A program made the position numbers and the translations under genes. A stretch of 47,110 bases of DNA from Chloroflexota bacterium (GTDB lineage Bacteria > Chloroflexota > FW602-bin22 > JACPRP01). Shown piece after piece: positions 16,066 through 23,891 of the stretch (the first letter of the stretch is position 1; every line of letters starts with the position of its first letter). The stretch lies in contig JACQUC010000146.1 of assembly GCA_016210495.1 (NCBI GenBank), positions 1 through 47,110 on the forward strand, read 5' to 3'. The notes below the pieces were generated by a model. The model saw only the letters and a program-made list of their open reading frames with translations. It ran no database searches and was not told where the DNA came from.

Positions 16066-17484
16066 TTATCTCAAGTCTGTGACCCGTTTCGCCTTGAACT
16101 CAGTTTTGGGCAAGCTTCCATAGGCGACCACCTGGACGTCAGGGCGTATCTCTGTTTTCGACTTGACCTCCTCCATAACGGTTTTCGCCAAGTCGTCGTA
16201 GGAATCGGCGGATACATTCTCACTGGCCTCGACTTTGATGGTGAGGGTATCCATGTCGCCGACCGTGGAGATCACGATCTGGAACTCGTCGGCCAGCGAG
16301 TCGATGCCGCGCAAGATGTCCTCGACGGCGCTGGGGAAGAGGGTGATGCCACGGATGTTCAGCATATCGTCGGCTCGGCCACAGAAGCCGCCGATGGCCC
16401 TGGCGTGCCTGCGACCACAGGCGCAGGGCTCCGAAGTGAACACCGAGTAGTCTCCCACGAGGAAGCGCAGCAGAGGAGCGGCCTCGGAGAAAAGGTTGGT
16501 GCAGACCGATATTCCCCTTTGGCCCTCCGGAACCGGCTCGAGGGTGACGGGATTCACCAGCTCCCAGATTTCGGTGTCCTCGCGGAGGTGAATGTTCATG
16601 GGCTCGTCCCCGGGCTTGGCGACTTCGGCAAGGCAGCTATAGCCGCTCGCGCACGGCGCCGCTTCCGTACAGCCGTAGTAATCGTGCAGTTGCGCGCCCC
16701 ACAGGCTTTCGATCCTTTTCTTGGTCGCCGGGATGCACGCCCCGGGCTCACCACCGGTCGTGATGATGCGGATCGAGCTTTGCGCAGGGTCCAGGCCCAT
16801 TGCCTTCATCGTGTTGCCAAGGTAAAGAGCATACGATGGAGTGGCCCCGAGGATGGTCGGCTTGAAACGATCGATGAAGTAGGCTCTGCGCTTGGTATCC
16901 ATTCCCCCACCGGGAATGACGGGCACCCCGAGCAGACCGAAGCCGTAGTGCATGCCCCAGTAGAAAACGTGCGGGCCATAGGCGGAAGCTAGGAAGGCGC
17001 AATCCCCGCTCCGCACCCCGGCGGCCCACTGGACGCGGGCGTGATTCCACGCCCAAACGTCGCGGTCGTGGTAGGTGTGGCGGAAAGGCCTGGGTGCGGC
17101 CGTGGTGCCGCCCGTAGAAAACACCATCCATCCCCGGCTGCGCCAGATCTCCTCGTCGATAGTCAAATAGGTACCCCACGGCGGGTTATCGAGGACATCC
17201 TGGGCCATCTCGGCCTTGGTTGTCAGCGGCACCTTGGGCAGGTCGTCGACGGACTTGACGTTCCTGGGCTTGAGCTTAGCCTCGTCAAACTTGCGCCTGT
17301 AAAACGGGCTGCAATCGTACAGAAACCGGCAGAGGACCTCGAGCTTCTCGCTCTGGATTTCCCTGAGGCGATCCCGCGTGCAGGTCTCCAGGTCGGGGCA
17401 CCAGTACCCGTCGCTGCCGGGGCCGTCGGGGTTGAGCTTGTACTTGGCGACGGTTTGAAGCCACAGCCTTCGAGCGTCTTCCAT
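16066..17484 (-). CDS. Phenylacetate-CoA ligase (PaaK)-family aryl/acyl-CoA ligase
   Basis: 472 residues. It belongs to the short ANL branch typified by PaaK: the P-loop FSTGGTTAAPRPFRHT, the region ITTGGEPGA, YYGCTEAAP for adenylate binding, a Cys-rich CACGRRHARAIGGFCGRADDM, and LPKTEFKAKR with the terminal lysine. It would activate an aromatic or other carboxylic acid to its CoA thioester. It lies 129 bases downstream of, and on the same strand as, the benzoyl-CoA-reductase-like subunits. A coherent reading is that the ligase makes the thioester that the reductase then acts on. The acid (phenylacetate, benzoate or another) is not determinable here. Confidence 0.85.
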   Translation of the reverse strand: MEDARRLWLQTVAKYKLNPDGPGSDGYWCPDLETCTRDRLREIQSEKLEVLCRFLYDCSPFYRRKFDEAKLKPRNVKSVDDLPKVPLTTKAEMAQDVLDNPPWGTYLTIDEEIWRSRGWMVFSTGGTTAAPRPFRHTYHDRDVWAWNHARVQWAAGVRSGDCAFLASAYGPHVFYWGMHYGFGLLGVPVIPGGGMDTKRRAYFIDRFKPTILGATPSYALYLGNTMKAMGLDPAQSSIRIITTGGEPGACIPATKKRIESLWGAQLHDYYGCTEAAPCASGYSCLAEVAKPGDEPMNIHLREDTEIWELVNPVTLEPVPEGQRGISVCTNLFSEAAPLLRFLVGDYSVFTSEPCACGRRHARAIGGFCGRADDMLNIRGITLFPSAVEDILRGIDSLADEFQIVISTVGDMDTLTIKVEASENVSADSYDDLAKTVMEEVKSKTEIRPDVQVVAYGSLPKTEFKAKRVTDLR

Positions 17485-17535
17485 TTTGGTGACGGTTACC
17501 CCCTAGAAAGTTCTCGGTGCGGAAGCGATCTCCCC

Positions 17536-17573
17536 GCCCCACCCCTGGGCAGACAGGGCCGTCCGCCCCTACG
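17536..17573. repeat. Family A hairpin repeat
   Basis: Contains CCACCCCTGGGC, then AGACAGGGCC, then GTCCGCCCCTACG, preceded by GTTCTCGGTGCGGAAG, the start seen in family B elements. It lies between the catalytic subunit and the CoA-ligase gene. Confidence 0.7.
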
Positions 17574-17613
17574 GTTGGCCGCACCCGACCCCAGGGCGGA
17601 CGACGATCCGCCC

Positions 17614-18846
17614 TTAGATCGTGGCCAGGAAGCCTTCGATGCGCTCTTTTAGGGACGGCAGGTTGAAATCCCGCTCGTCGCAGGGGTCGACGTCCATGTC
17701 GATGAACGGGATCCCCTGCTCGCCGAAGAGCTTCTTGTAGACCTTGACGGCGCCGGTGCCCATGCGACAACCCCAGTTCGAGAAATAGATCACCCCTTGC
17801 GCGTGGAGCTCTCGCACGCTGTTCAGGAACAGCTCGTAGCGGCGCTCGGTGGAGCCGAGATGGTGCCACCTCAAGATGTTTCTGGCCAGGGATCGGAAAG
17901 GATCGCCGGCGTCCAGCTCACCCCAGCTCACCTCGCTATATTCGTCGAAGACGATGCTCACGCCCATTTCCCTTTCCAGCCATTTGAAGAAGGGATTGGG
18001 AAAAGAGTGGTAGGGCCCGATCCAGTAGACGCGATATTTTTCGGGGTTTACCGGATACCGCTTGTCGACTATTTTCCGGGCTATTTCGTCTACGATCATC
18101 GAAGAGCCCTCTACCCCTTCTCTCGTTCCATAGAAATGGTAGAAGAGGAACGGTAGGCTCAGGCCGGCCCAACCGCTGTACGGCGAGGGCGTGTGGGCCC
18201 GCAGCGCCCGCGCTTCGAGCATGTTGGCGCGCGCCTGATTGGAGAGGGAGAACACTTCGCGGATCTTCGCGTCGGTTAGCGGGACGCCGAGCTGCCTGGA
18301 CACCTCCAGGCAAGTGCGCTCGACCTGGGCCGCCACGTAGTCGAGGGTGGACCCCTTGTCCAGGCTCTCGTTGGGGACGTCGATGACGTAGAGCGGCTTG
18401 TCGTAATGCTCGGCGCAGATGCGGAACCACTTGGTCGAGGCATCGCAGTTGTAGGTAGGTCGAATGAAGAAATCAGGATCGGGAAAGTAGTGCGTGTGCA
18501 GCCCGCCGACGACGGTGCGCTGGAACGTTCAGGGATCGTTGGCGCCGAGGTAACCGTCGCCACTGTCGATGAGGTCCTTCACATCCTTGCTGCCAGCGGC
18601 GAGCATACTCGACCAGACCTCGGGCATAAAGTCGATGGCATCGAAGAAGGCGAACATCTCCTGGGGCAGGAAGAAATAGCCCCAGGCGACGGGCTTCTCG
18701 TGGGCGAAGGCCTTGATGCCCAGGTCGGCCACGTTCTGGATGAGGTAGTCCCGGGCCGTCATTCTGTCGCCGGAGCGGTGCGCAATTTTTTCCTTGAGCC
18801 CCTGGTAGAGGGGCAGCATGGTTTTGCCTTCTAAGACGGAGACCAT
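17614..18846 (-). CDS. BcrB/C-HgdB-type subunit with in-frame UGA (putative selenocysteine)
   Basis: One continuous frame of 411 codons from the ATG at 18846 (GGAGGG nine bases upstream), interrupted only by TGA at 18531-18529, residue 106. Both sides are clearly 2-hydroxyacyl-CoA dehydratase/benzoyl-CoA reductase subunit sequence: upstream VAWGYFFLPQEMFAFFDAID, downstream RPTYNCDASTKWF, YVIDVP and YFSNWGCRMGTG. The UGA falls where the family has its first cluster-ligand cysteine (a C-S/T-x-x-R-like context, here ANDP-U-TFQR). The sister subunit has Cys48 there (NMCGYTKAM). Cys134 and Cys360 match the other ligand positions. The 410-residue length is normal. I infer Sec insertion rather than a pseudogene. 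The nonsense alternative remains possible. The gene lies in the MarR-ATPases-ferredoxin operon. Confidence 0.75.
18499..18528 (-). promoter_or_regulatory. Candidate bacterial SECIS hairpin after the UGA at 18529
   Basis: Starting six bases past the UGA, CAGCGCACCG and CGGCGGGCTG form a stem of eight pairs with two mismatches around a TCGT loop. The loop begins 16 bases after the UGA, at the lower edge of the usual 16-37 range. The G in the loop is third, or first if the closing G-C pair opens. Confidence 0.45.
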
Positions 18847-18918
18847 GGTGGTAAACCCTCCAAATGCGAACTATGAGATGCTGCCCTGTTTGGCCCTTGC
18901 CAGCAGGCGAAGAAACGG

Positions 18919-18978
18919 CCCTCACCCCTTCGCACGGCTCAGGGCAGGCTCTAACCCTTTCCTAGAGGGAGAGGGGAT
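18919..18978. repeat. Family D repeat with inserted segment
   Basis: CCCTCACCCC ... CTAACCCTTTCCTAGAGGG, then AGAGGGGATT. Between the two halves sits an extra TTCGCACGGCTCAGGGCAGG absent from the copies at 8077, 36017 and 46291. It fills most of the gap between the ferredoxin and the UGA-containing gene. Confidence 0.6.
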
Positions 18979-18985
18979 TGGGTAT

Positions 18986-19258
18986 CTAAGCCCAGGAAAT
19001 GTCGATGGCGCGCGGCGGGCAGACCTCGAAGCAGGGTGTCGCGGCGGTGCAGTGTTCATGGCCGGGGCAGAGGTAGCCGACGCTCTTCACGAGCTCGCGC
19101 TTGACCTGCGCTTTGAGCTCGTCGTAGTCGTCCTCCTCCACCTGGAACAGGCCTTTGGGGCAGGCGCCCACGCACAGCCCGCAGCCGTCGCACTTCTCGG
19201 TATCTATCGAGATGTAGTAGTCGCCTGTGCCGTCGGTGTAACCACAGTGCACCAGCAT
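18986..19258 (-). CDS. 2x[4Fe-4S] ferredoxin
   Basis: 90 residues. The first cluster motif CDGCGLCVGACPKG is canonical. The second set of cysteines lies in CPGHEHCTAATPCFEVCPPRAI, a looser spacing typical of ferredoxins with an insertion. It starts three bases after the stop of the ATPase gene upstream and belongs to the reductase-like operon. In benzoyl-CoA reductase systems a 2x[4Fe-4S] ferredoxin is the low-potential donor to the ATPase component, which is the role I infer here. Confidence 0.9.
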   Translation of the reverse strand: MLVHCGYTDGTGDYYISIDTEKCDGCGLCVGACPKGLFQVEEDDYDELKAQVKRELVKSVGYLCPGHEHCTAATPCFEVCPPRAIDISWA

Positions 19259-19261
19259 CGA

Positions 19262-20068
19262 TCAGGCCACCTTGCTGCCTTTCCTTAGCTGCATCTCGAA
19301 GCGCTCGCGCGCAAAAATGGCCGCGCCCACGGCTCCCACGATCTGGGGCTCTTCGGCGAGGTAAGCGCGCACTCCCAGCTTCCTCTCGATCCTCTCGACG
19401 ACGCCGACGTTCTTGCCGATGCCCCCCGAGATGACGAAATCCTCGACGACGCCCACCCTGCTCATCAGGTTCCTGACGCGATCGGTCACGGCCTCGGCTA
19501 CCGCCGCCAGGATCTCGTTCTTTGGCACGCCTCTTCTCAGCATGCCCATCGCTTCGGACCTGGCGAAGACGGCGCACTTGCTGCTCATAGGCGCGACATC
19601 GGCCGCGACGTCCAGCGAGAGTGGCCCTATGTCGTGCAAAGGCAGGTCCAGCAGTCCAGCGATGATCTCGAAATAGCGACCCGTGCCCGCCGCGCACTTG
19701 TCGTTCATAGCGAAATCCACGACTTTGCCGGTTTCATCGCATTTGATGGCCTTGCAGTCCTGTCCCCCCATATCCAGGATGCTCCTGGCGGAGGGAAAGA
19801 ACCAGTTGGCGCCCTTGGCGTGGCAGGAAATCTCGGTGATGCTCTTTTGCGCGAAAGGGACCACGACACGGCCATAACCGGTGGAGACGATGTAGTCGAC
19901 ATCCTCCAGCCTGAGATCCAGCTCATCCAGGACCTGCTGCATCACCTTCTTCGCCGTTTCGGCGCTGTCGGGGCCGGTTCTGATGAGACTCCAGGACGAG
20001 ATCTCGCCGTCCAGCATAATCGCCGCCTTGGCGCTGACCGAGCCGATATCGATGCCGAAGGTAATCAT
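19262..20068 (-). CDS. BcrA/BadF-type ATPase (activator/electron-transfer subunit)
   Basis: 268 residues of the ASKHA-fold BadF/BadG/BcrA/BcrD family. It has the phosphate loop GIDIGSVSAKAA near the N-terminus, the second phosphate segment ILDMGGQDCKAI, the cluster-binding cysteine in NDKCAAGTG and another in SSKCAVFARSE, then the adenosine motif ISGGIGKN. The dimer carries one [4Fe-4S] cluster between two Cys pairs and uses ATP hydrolysis to inject a low-potential electron into the catalytic subunits. It overlaps the upstream ATPase gene by the 4-base ATGA. Two different ATPases in one operon is the arrangement of benzoyl-CoA reductase, whereas dehydratases use a homodimeric activator. Confidence 0.9.
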   Translation of the reverse strand: MITFGIDIGSVSAKAAIMLDGEISSWSLIRTGPDSAETAKKVMQQVLDELDLRLEDVDYIVSTGYGRVVVPFAQKSITEISCHAKGANWFFPSARSILDMGGQDCKAIKCDETGKVVDFAMNDKCAAGTGRYFEIIAGLLDLPLHDIGPLSLDVAADVAPMSSKCAVFARSEAMGMLRRGVPKNEILAAVAEAVTDRVRNLMSRVGVVEDFVISGGIGKNVGVVERIERKLGVRAYLAEEPQIVGAVGAAIFARERFEMQLRKGSKVA

Positions 20069-20868
20069 CGAGCACCTCCCCGTGCCAAGGGCTGGTTAAG
20101 ACAGGCGTGGTGGGCAATGATCGCCGCGCCAATAGCGCCGACCAACTGGGGCTGATCGGGCACGATTATGTCAAGCCCCAGTTGCGCGCGGAGGCCGGCC
20201 ACTACACCGCCGTTCTGGGCCACCCCACCTACCATCAACACGTCGGGCTCGGGATTGACTCGCCTCACGAGACTGGAAGCCCTGTAGGCCACCGAATTGT
20301 ACACGCCTCTCAGGATATCCTGCTTCCTGGTGCCACGGTGCACCTCGGTGACCACTTCGGACTCGGCGAACACCGCGCACATGGTGCTGATGGTGACCTC
20401 GTCGGCGCCGTCGGCGGGCATCTTCGCCAGGTCGGCCAGACTGACCTCCATCATCGAGGCGACGGTTTCCAGGAAAATGCCTGTGCCGGTGGCGCACTTG
20501 TCGGTGACGGCAAAGTCGACGAGCTTGCCTTGCCTATCGAAGCGCGCGGCGTGGCAGGTTTCGGCGCCGACGTTGATCACCGTTCTGGCGGTTGGACGTA
20601 CCCAAAGGCTGCCATACGCATCGCAGGTCAAGCCGGTCGCCGTTTCATTGGCCTGCCGAACGTCGTCTTTCTCCACGCCGGACGACACGACGTACCGGAG
20701 ATCCTCGATGGAGCGGCCGGCGTTCAGGACGGCTTCCTCCAGGGCTTGCTCGGCCTGGGCCGCAACCCTGCCCTTGATGGGCTTTACGACGGTGGCGACG
20801 AGGGCGCCGCCGGCCATTATCGCCACCTTGATGACGCTGCTGCCAGCGTCGACGCCTGCAACTAACAT
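20065..20868 (-). CDS. BcrD/BadG-type ATPase subunit
   Basis: About 267 residues from the ATG at 20868 (GAGG nine bases upstream). It is a paralogue of the next gene: GVDAGSSVIKVAI for phosphate binding, INVGAETCHAARF, the cluster cysteines in TDKCATGTG and STMCAVFAESE, and MVGGVAQNGG for nucleotide binding. GAETC replaces the GGQDC seen in the partner, as expected for the diverged second subunit of a heterodimer. It ends by overlapping the start of its partner, so equimolar synthesis through coupling is likely. I am confident of the family. Which of the two corresponds to BcrA or BcrD is a guess. Confidence 0.9.
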   Translation of the reverse strand: MLVAGVDAGSSVIKVAIMAGGALVATVVKPIKGRVAAQAEQALEEAVLNAGRSIEDLRYVVSSGVEKDDVRQANETATGLTCDAYGSLWVRPTARTVINVGAETCHAARFDRQGKLVDFAVTDKCATGTGIFLETVASMMEVSLADLAKMPADGADEVTISTMCAVFAESEVVTEVHRGTRKQDILRGVYNSVAYRASSLVRRVNPEPDVLMVGGVAQNGGVVAGLRAQLGLDIIVPDQPQLVGAIGAAIIAHHACLNQPLARGGAR

Positions 20869-20957
20869 CGCAGCAAACCTCACGAGATTCTTCGTCGCTC
20901 CCCGCCCCACGCGGCCTCCCCACCACGCTCCTCAGAATGACAGCTACAGTCGTAGTG

Positions 20958-21986
20958 CTAGAGCATCTCCAGGAAGGCCTCGAGTCTGGTCCTTGCCTGG
21001 CCTGGTAGCTTGAAGTCGTAGTCTGTTTCAAGCCTCAGAATCGGAATGCCTTTGGGATCAAAGTACGCTTTGAACGAAGCGGCTTCGTAGATGAAAAGAT
21101 CGCAGAATTTCAGCGTGTGGTACACGATGCCGTCGACGTCGTTTTCCTCGACGATTCTCTCCAGCAGCGGAAAGCGCTCGGGGGAATGGGGCATGCGCGC
21201 GCATGGCGGGCGTCCAAGGTAGGCGCTGGCGATGCTGGCGAGCGGATCGCCTTCTTCGCCGACATCGGGCTGATAGTAACGAGATGCAAGACACGTGTCG
21301 AAGTAGGTAATATTGGCGCCGTTCGCCAGCGCCGTCTCGGCGATTACCAGAGCGGCGTCGACGGGCATTTGTGAGCCGGCGAGCAGGATGCGATAGTCGG
21401 AGCCGCGATCATCCGCGTCCTCGTTCAGGGAGACGAACGCCGCGACCTTGTCCGTTGCCTCCTCGGGCGGGGAGACCAAGGCGAGATCGCAGTATCGCAG
21501 GTAGTCGGTGGAAGCGATCTTGTCCCGGAGGAGAAGGGTCTCCAGCGCGCGCAGCGCCCTGCGCCACCGGTTGTAGGTCTTGATGGACACGCGCAGGCGG
21601 GATTCGTCGAAAGCCCGGCTCGTTTTTTCTTCGAGAAAGGATATCAGGTCCGCGAGACTGCCGCGGTGGAAGCCGATGGCCAGGTCGTCCCTGGTTCTGG
21701 GCAATGGAACGAGGTACGACCAGGAATCGTCGACAAAAGCCCGCCAGACGTCCCAAAGTCGACGCTGGGATTCGCAGCAGTCCACGAACATCGTCGGGGC
21801 GTTCTTCCCGTCCGCCGCGTTGAGCATCGCCTTGGTGTAACCGCACATGTTGCCGTGGAGGTAAGTGTCGGATATCTTGGGTGCGTTGGCGGAGCCCATC
21901 GCACGGAACGGCTGCAGACCGAAGGAATGAAGTATCTCCAGGGGCATATAGGAGCAATTGTAACCGATCCTTGTGTCTCGAGACAT
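20958..21986 (-). CDS. BcrB/HgdB-type catalytic subunit (2-hydroxyacyl-CoA dehydratase D-component family)
   Basis: 342 residues from the ATG at 21986 (GGGAG six bases upstream). Its cysteines follow the family pattern: Cys48 in GNMCGYTKAM, Cys70/71 in FVDCCESQ, and a late one in TLKFCDLFIYEA. It carries the typical IRLL-like central segment YRILLAGSQMPVDA and the end region GIPILRLETDYDF. It pairs with the UGA-containing subunit to form the catalytic half of a benzoyl-CoA-reductase-like or dehydratase-like enzyme. It is shorter at the N-terminus than many homologues. It lies directly downstream of the MarR gene. Its first codons are duplicated upstream (see the 21958-22063 repeat). Confidence 0.85.
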   Translation of the reverse strand: MSRDTRIGYNCSYMPLEILHSFGLQPFRAMGSANAPKISDTYLHGNMCGYTKAMLNAADGKNAPTMFVDCCESQRRLWDVWRAFVDDSWSYLVPLPRTRDDLAIGFHRGSLADLISFLEEKTSRAFDESRLRVSIKTYNRWRRALRALETLLLRDKIASTDYLRYCDLALVSPPEEATDKVAAFVSLNEDADDRGSDYRILLAGSQMPVDAALVIAETALANGANITYFDTCLASRYYQPDVGEEGDPLASIASAYLGRPPCARMPHSPERFPLLERIVEENDVDGIVYHTLKFCDLFIYEAASFKAYFDPKGIPILRLETDYDFKLPGQARTRLEAFLEML

Positions 21987-22063
21987 CGCAAACTCCCGCG
22001 TCGTGCGTCTATGCGTCGTGCGTCACGCGTTGTAACCGATCCTTGTGTCCTGAGACATCACAA
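21958..22063 (-). repeat. Duplicated gene start (two 34-bp copies, 31/34 identical)
   Basis: Copies at 21958-21991 and 22030-22063, 72 bp apart. The proximal copy holds the true start of the catalytic subunit gene. The distal copy has its own ATG (22058), a G-rich ribosome site and 11 codons reading MSQDTRIGYNA before a TGA at 22023, mirroring the real N-terminus MSRDTRIGYN. It could be the scar of a partial duplication or a short leader frame. Confidence 0.7.
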
Positions 22064-22083
22064 TCCCCCCTGCGTGGCGCCCG

Positions 22084-22572
22084 CTACTTCGAGTTCTGGC
22101 GCCCGCGCCGCAGCTTGGTCAAAAGGTACACCAGTTGCTGCTTCTCTTCATCGGAAAGGCCTTCGGCCATCTTGTCGATGGCCTGGTAGTGCGTTTTCCG
22201 GACCTCTTGCAGCAGCATGAGGCCTTTTTCGGATATCTTGGCGACCTTTTTCCGGCGGTCGGTGGGGTCGCTATCCCTGTAGGCCAGGCCGTCCCGCTCG
22301 AGCCGATCGACGATGCCGGTGATATTGGGACGGCTGACCACGAGGCGATCCCCGATCTCGTTGAGCTCGAGTCCTTTGCCGTCGGTGGCGCGCAGAATGG
22401 ACAGGGTGTTGTACTTGGGTGCGGTCAGGTCGAACCCACCGAAATGCCGCGCAAACTGCTGGGCCAGCACGCTGTAGGTGCGGATGACGTTCAAGACCGC
22501 TTCCTCGCTGAGGTCCCTGAACTTCAGGTCGCCGAACCACTCCTCGCCTGGTATATCTTGGGTGTTTGCCAT
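22084..22572 (-). CDS. MarR-family transcriptional regulator
   Basis: 162 residues. It has the MarR winged-helix layout: a leading helix region (VLNVIRTYSVLAQQFARHF), a helix-turn-helix around LNEIGDRLVVSRPNITGIVDRLE, a wing with the typical basic D-x-R-R-K (SDPTDRRKKVAKIS) and a C-terminal dimerisation helix. Family members usually repress adjacent genes and are released by aromatic acids or their CoA thioesters. It is the first gene of the minus-strand cluster, followed 97 bases later by the catalytic subunit, and its promoter carries AT-rich palindromes, so autoregulation and control of the whole operon are likely. Confidence 0.9.
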   Translation of the reverse strand: MANTQDIPGEEWFGDLKFRDLSEEAVLNVIRTYSVLAQQFARHFGGFDLTAPKYNTLSILRATDGKGLELNEIGDRLVVSRPNITGIVDRLERDGLAYRDSDPTDRRKKVAKISEKGLMLLQEVRKTHYQAIDKMAEGLSDEEKQQLVYLLTKLRRGRQNSK

Positions 22573-22597
22573 GTGGTGAACGTCCCTCTTCGGATGG

Positions 22598-22634
22598 TTA
22601 ATATATTAATATATAGGATATTAATTGTCAATAT
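22598..22634 (-). promoter_or_regulatory. Promoter and candidate MarR operators
   Basis: Minus strand: perfect TTGACA (22631-22626), a 17-bp spacer and TAATAT (22608-22603). A perfect 12-bp palindrome TTAATATATTAA (22598-22609) covers the -10. A second inverted repeat ATATT-N7-AATAT (22618-22634) covers the -35. Sites in these positions fit repression by the MarR product. Confidence 0.6.
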
Positions 22635-22694
22635 GTTTATGGGGGCCGGGGGTTCGGGGTTGGGGGCGGGAGGAGGATGCCGGATCGTGTCGAA

Positions 22695-22914
22695 TTGGGT
22701 TCGTTCGGCAGGAATGGGTCGCGGGATTGAGGGTGCTGCGCCAGTTTCGAGGGGTGGCGATTGGGTTCGTTTGGCAGCAGCAGGTGGTGGCAGTGAAGGG
22801 GGCGTGTCAGGCGTGCTGCTCTGTGGTTGGGTTCGTTTGGTAAAAGCGCGTCGTGGGGCGAGGTCCTTCGCGGAAGGATATCGGGCCGGTTGGCGGGCGA
22901 TTGGGTTCGTTCGG
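22695..22914. repeat. Four interspersed TTGGGTTCGTTYGG repeats
   Basis: Copies at 22695, 22761, 22827 and 22901, at intervals of 66, 66 and 74 bp. Each is followed by a similar purine-rich stretch, giving an extended consensus of about 24 bases, while the intervening 40 bases differ. On the minus strand the core reads as Asn-Glu-Pro-Asn or Arg-Thr-Gln depending on frame. Comparable dispersed repeats occur in some environmental bacterial genomes. Confidence 0.7.
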
Positions 22915-23375
22915 TGGAAATCGCGCTTGTGGCGGGTTGATCCAATGCTAACTGAGCGGTCGATGTGGCTCGTGAACAGGGTGACAACTGGGCTTACCTC
23001 CATTTGTTTTTCGGTGTCGCCAAGAGACGCGAGAATGAACCGCTAAGAAACGGAAGCCACGTCCTTTGCGCAATCCTGTTGTAACAAGGGAAGCACACGC
23101 ACGGACGGATGGAGGGATGCGGTGGGTTCGTGCCTCCGACGCCACGGCCACTGACAAATACCCTCTACTATATATATTCGTTTTGGGGGTGGGAAAAACA
23201 ACATTTTAGAGACGAATTTCGACAAGGCGGTGAAATTGGGACGCAGCGGGCGAGCGGCGAGGGTTAAGGGCGGGATGCCGGTGGGTCGTGTATCCGAGGG
23301 GAGCTCAGTGGGGATGTGCTGATCTGCTACCAATTGGGTGTGGATTCGCGATGAATCGTGTGGTTGGCGAGCGTG

Positions 23376-23442
23376 TCGGCAGCACTGGCGTCGCGGCGCT
23401 GAAGCAACCGCTTCAGGCCGCTGGGCAGGAGATATCGCCAGT
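23376..23442. repeat. 67-bp dispersed repeat, copy 1
   Basis: Matches 41948-42014 at 64 of 67 positions without gaps, including the core AAGCAACCGCTTCAGGCCGC. No function is visible. Confidence 0.8.
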
Positions 23443-23758
23443 CTGCGGCCTGCCCGAGGCGGAGCCCTTCGGGGAAGAGGTCCCTTCAGGGCGGCGATGC
23501 CGGATTACGTCACGGCTGGCAGCACAGGGTGTACCCGAAGACGTACGGTATGATGTGTGATGGCGATCATATTGGGGTGAGCATAAGAAACCGATGCCAG
23601 ATATTGCCCGCAACCTGGCGAAGCCTTATAATGCAGGTGGGCAAGACAGCGCTGCACACCACGTTCGTGATTTTCAGGACGGAACGATCTTTGCAAGCTA
23701 TCAACCGGGTGTCCTACAGGTTTCGGTAGCCGCGCGGGATTGCGGAGACGCCATTATG

Positions 23759-23835
23759 CCACCCCGCCCCGGGGCGGACAGCGGACGTCTCCCGATGGAA
23801 TCGGGATCCCGGCTCGGGACGCCCCTACGTTTCTG
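23759..23835. repeat. Family A2 repeat
   Basis: CCACCCCG ... GGGCGGACAGCGGACGTC, then TCCCGATGGAATCGGGATC, ending CGGGACGCCCCTACGTTTCTG. It is near-identical in plan to the copies at 28791 and 43383. Like them it lies just upstream of a gene, here the trypsin-like frame. Confidence 0.8.
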
Positions 23836-23891
23836 GTACGCTCCATATACGAACTTGAGTGCAGGGGGAATGTAGCCTTCGGAGGCGGTCG

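Larger units (their letters stand above)
22635..23891. other. Repeat-rich non-coding stretch
   Basis: About 1.25 kb without a credible gene. It holds four regularly spaced TTGGGTTCGTT repeats (22695-22914), an AT-rich patch with TATATATATTC near 23168, a 67-bp sequence repeated at 41948, and a family A2 element (23759-23835). Several open frames cross it, but all are low-complexity and lack start signals. Confidence 0.6.

Noticed and set aside
15854..16123. Small plus-strand gene in the lipoprotein-ligase gap
   Set aside because: No ribosome site, no recognisable domain, and overlap with the ligase end. Left as non-coding.
17614..18846. Reading UGA as a general sense codon (alternative genetic code)
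   Set aside because: TGA ends other genes here (for example the histidine kinase at 40388-40390), and no other long gene contains in-frame TGA.
22695..22914. CRISPR array
   Set aside because: Repeats are imperfect and short, spacing is 66-74 bp, and there is no leader or cas gene. It fits dispersed repeats better.
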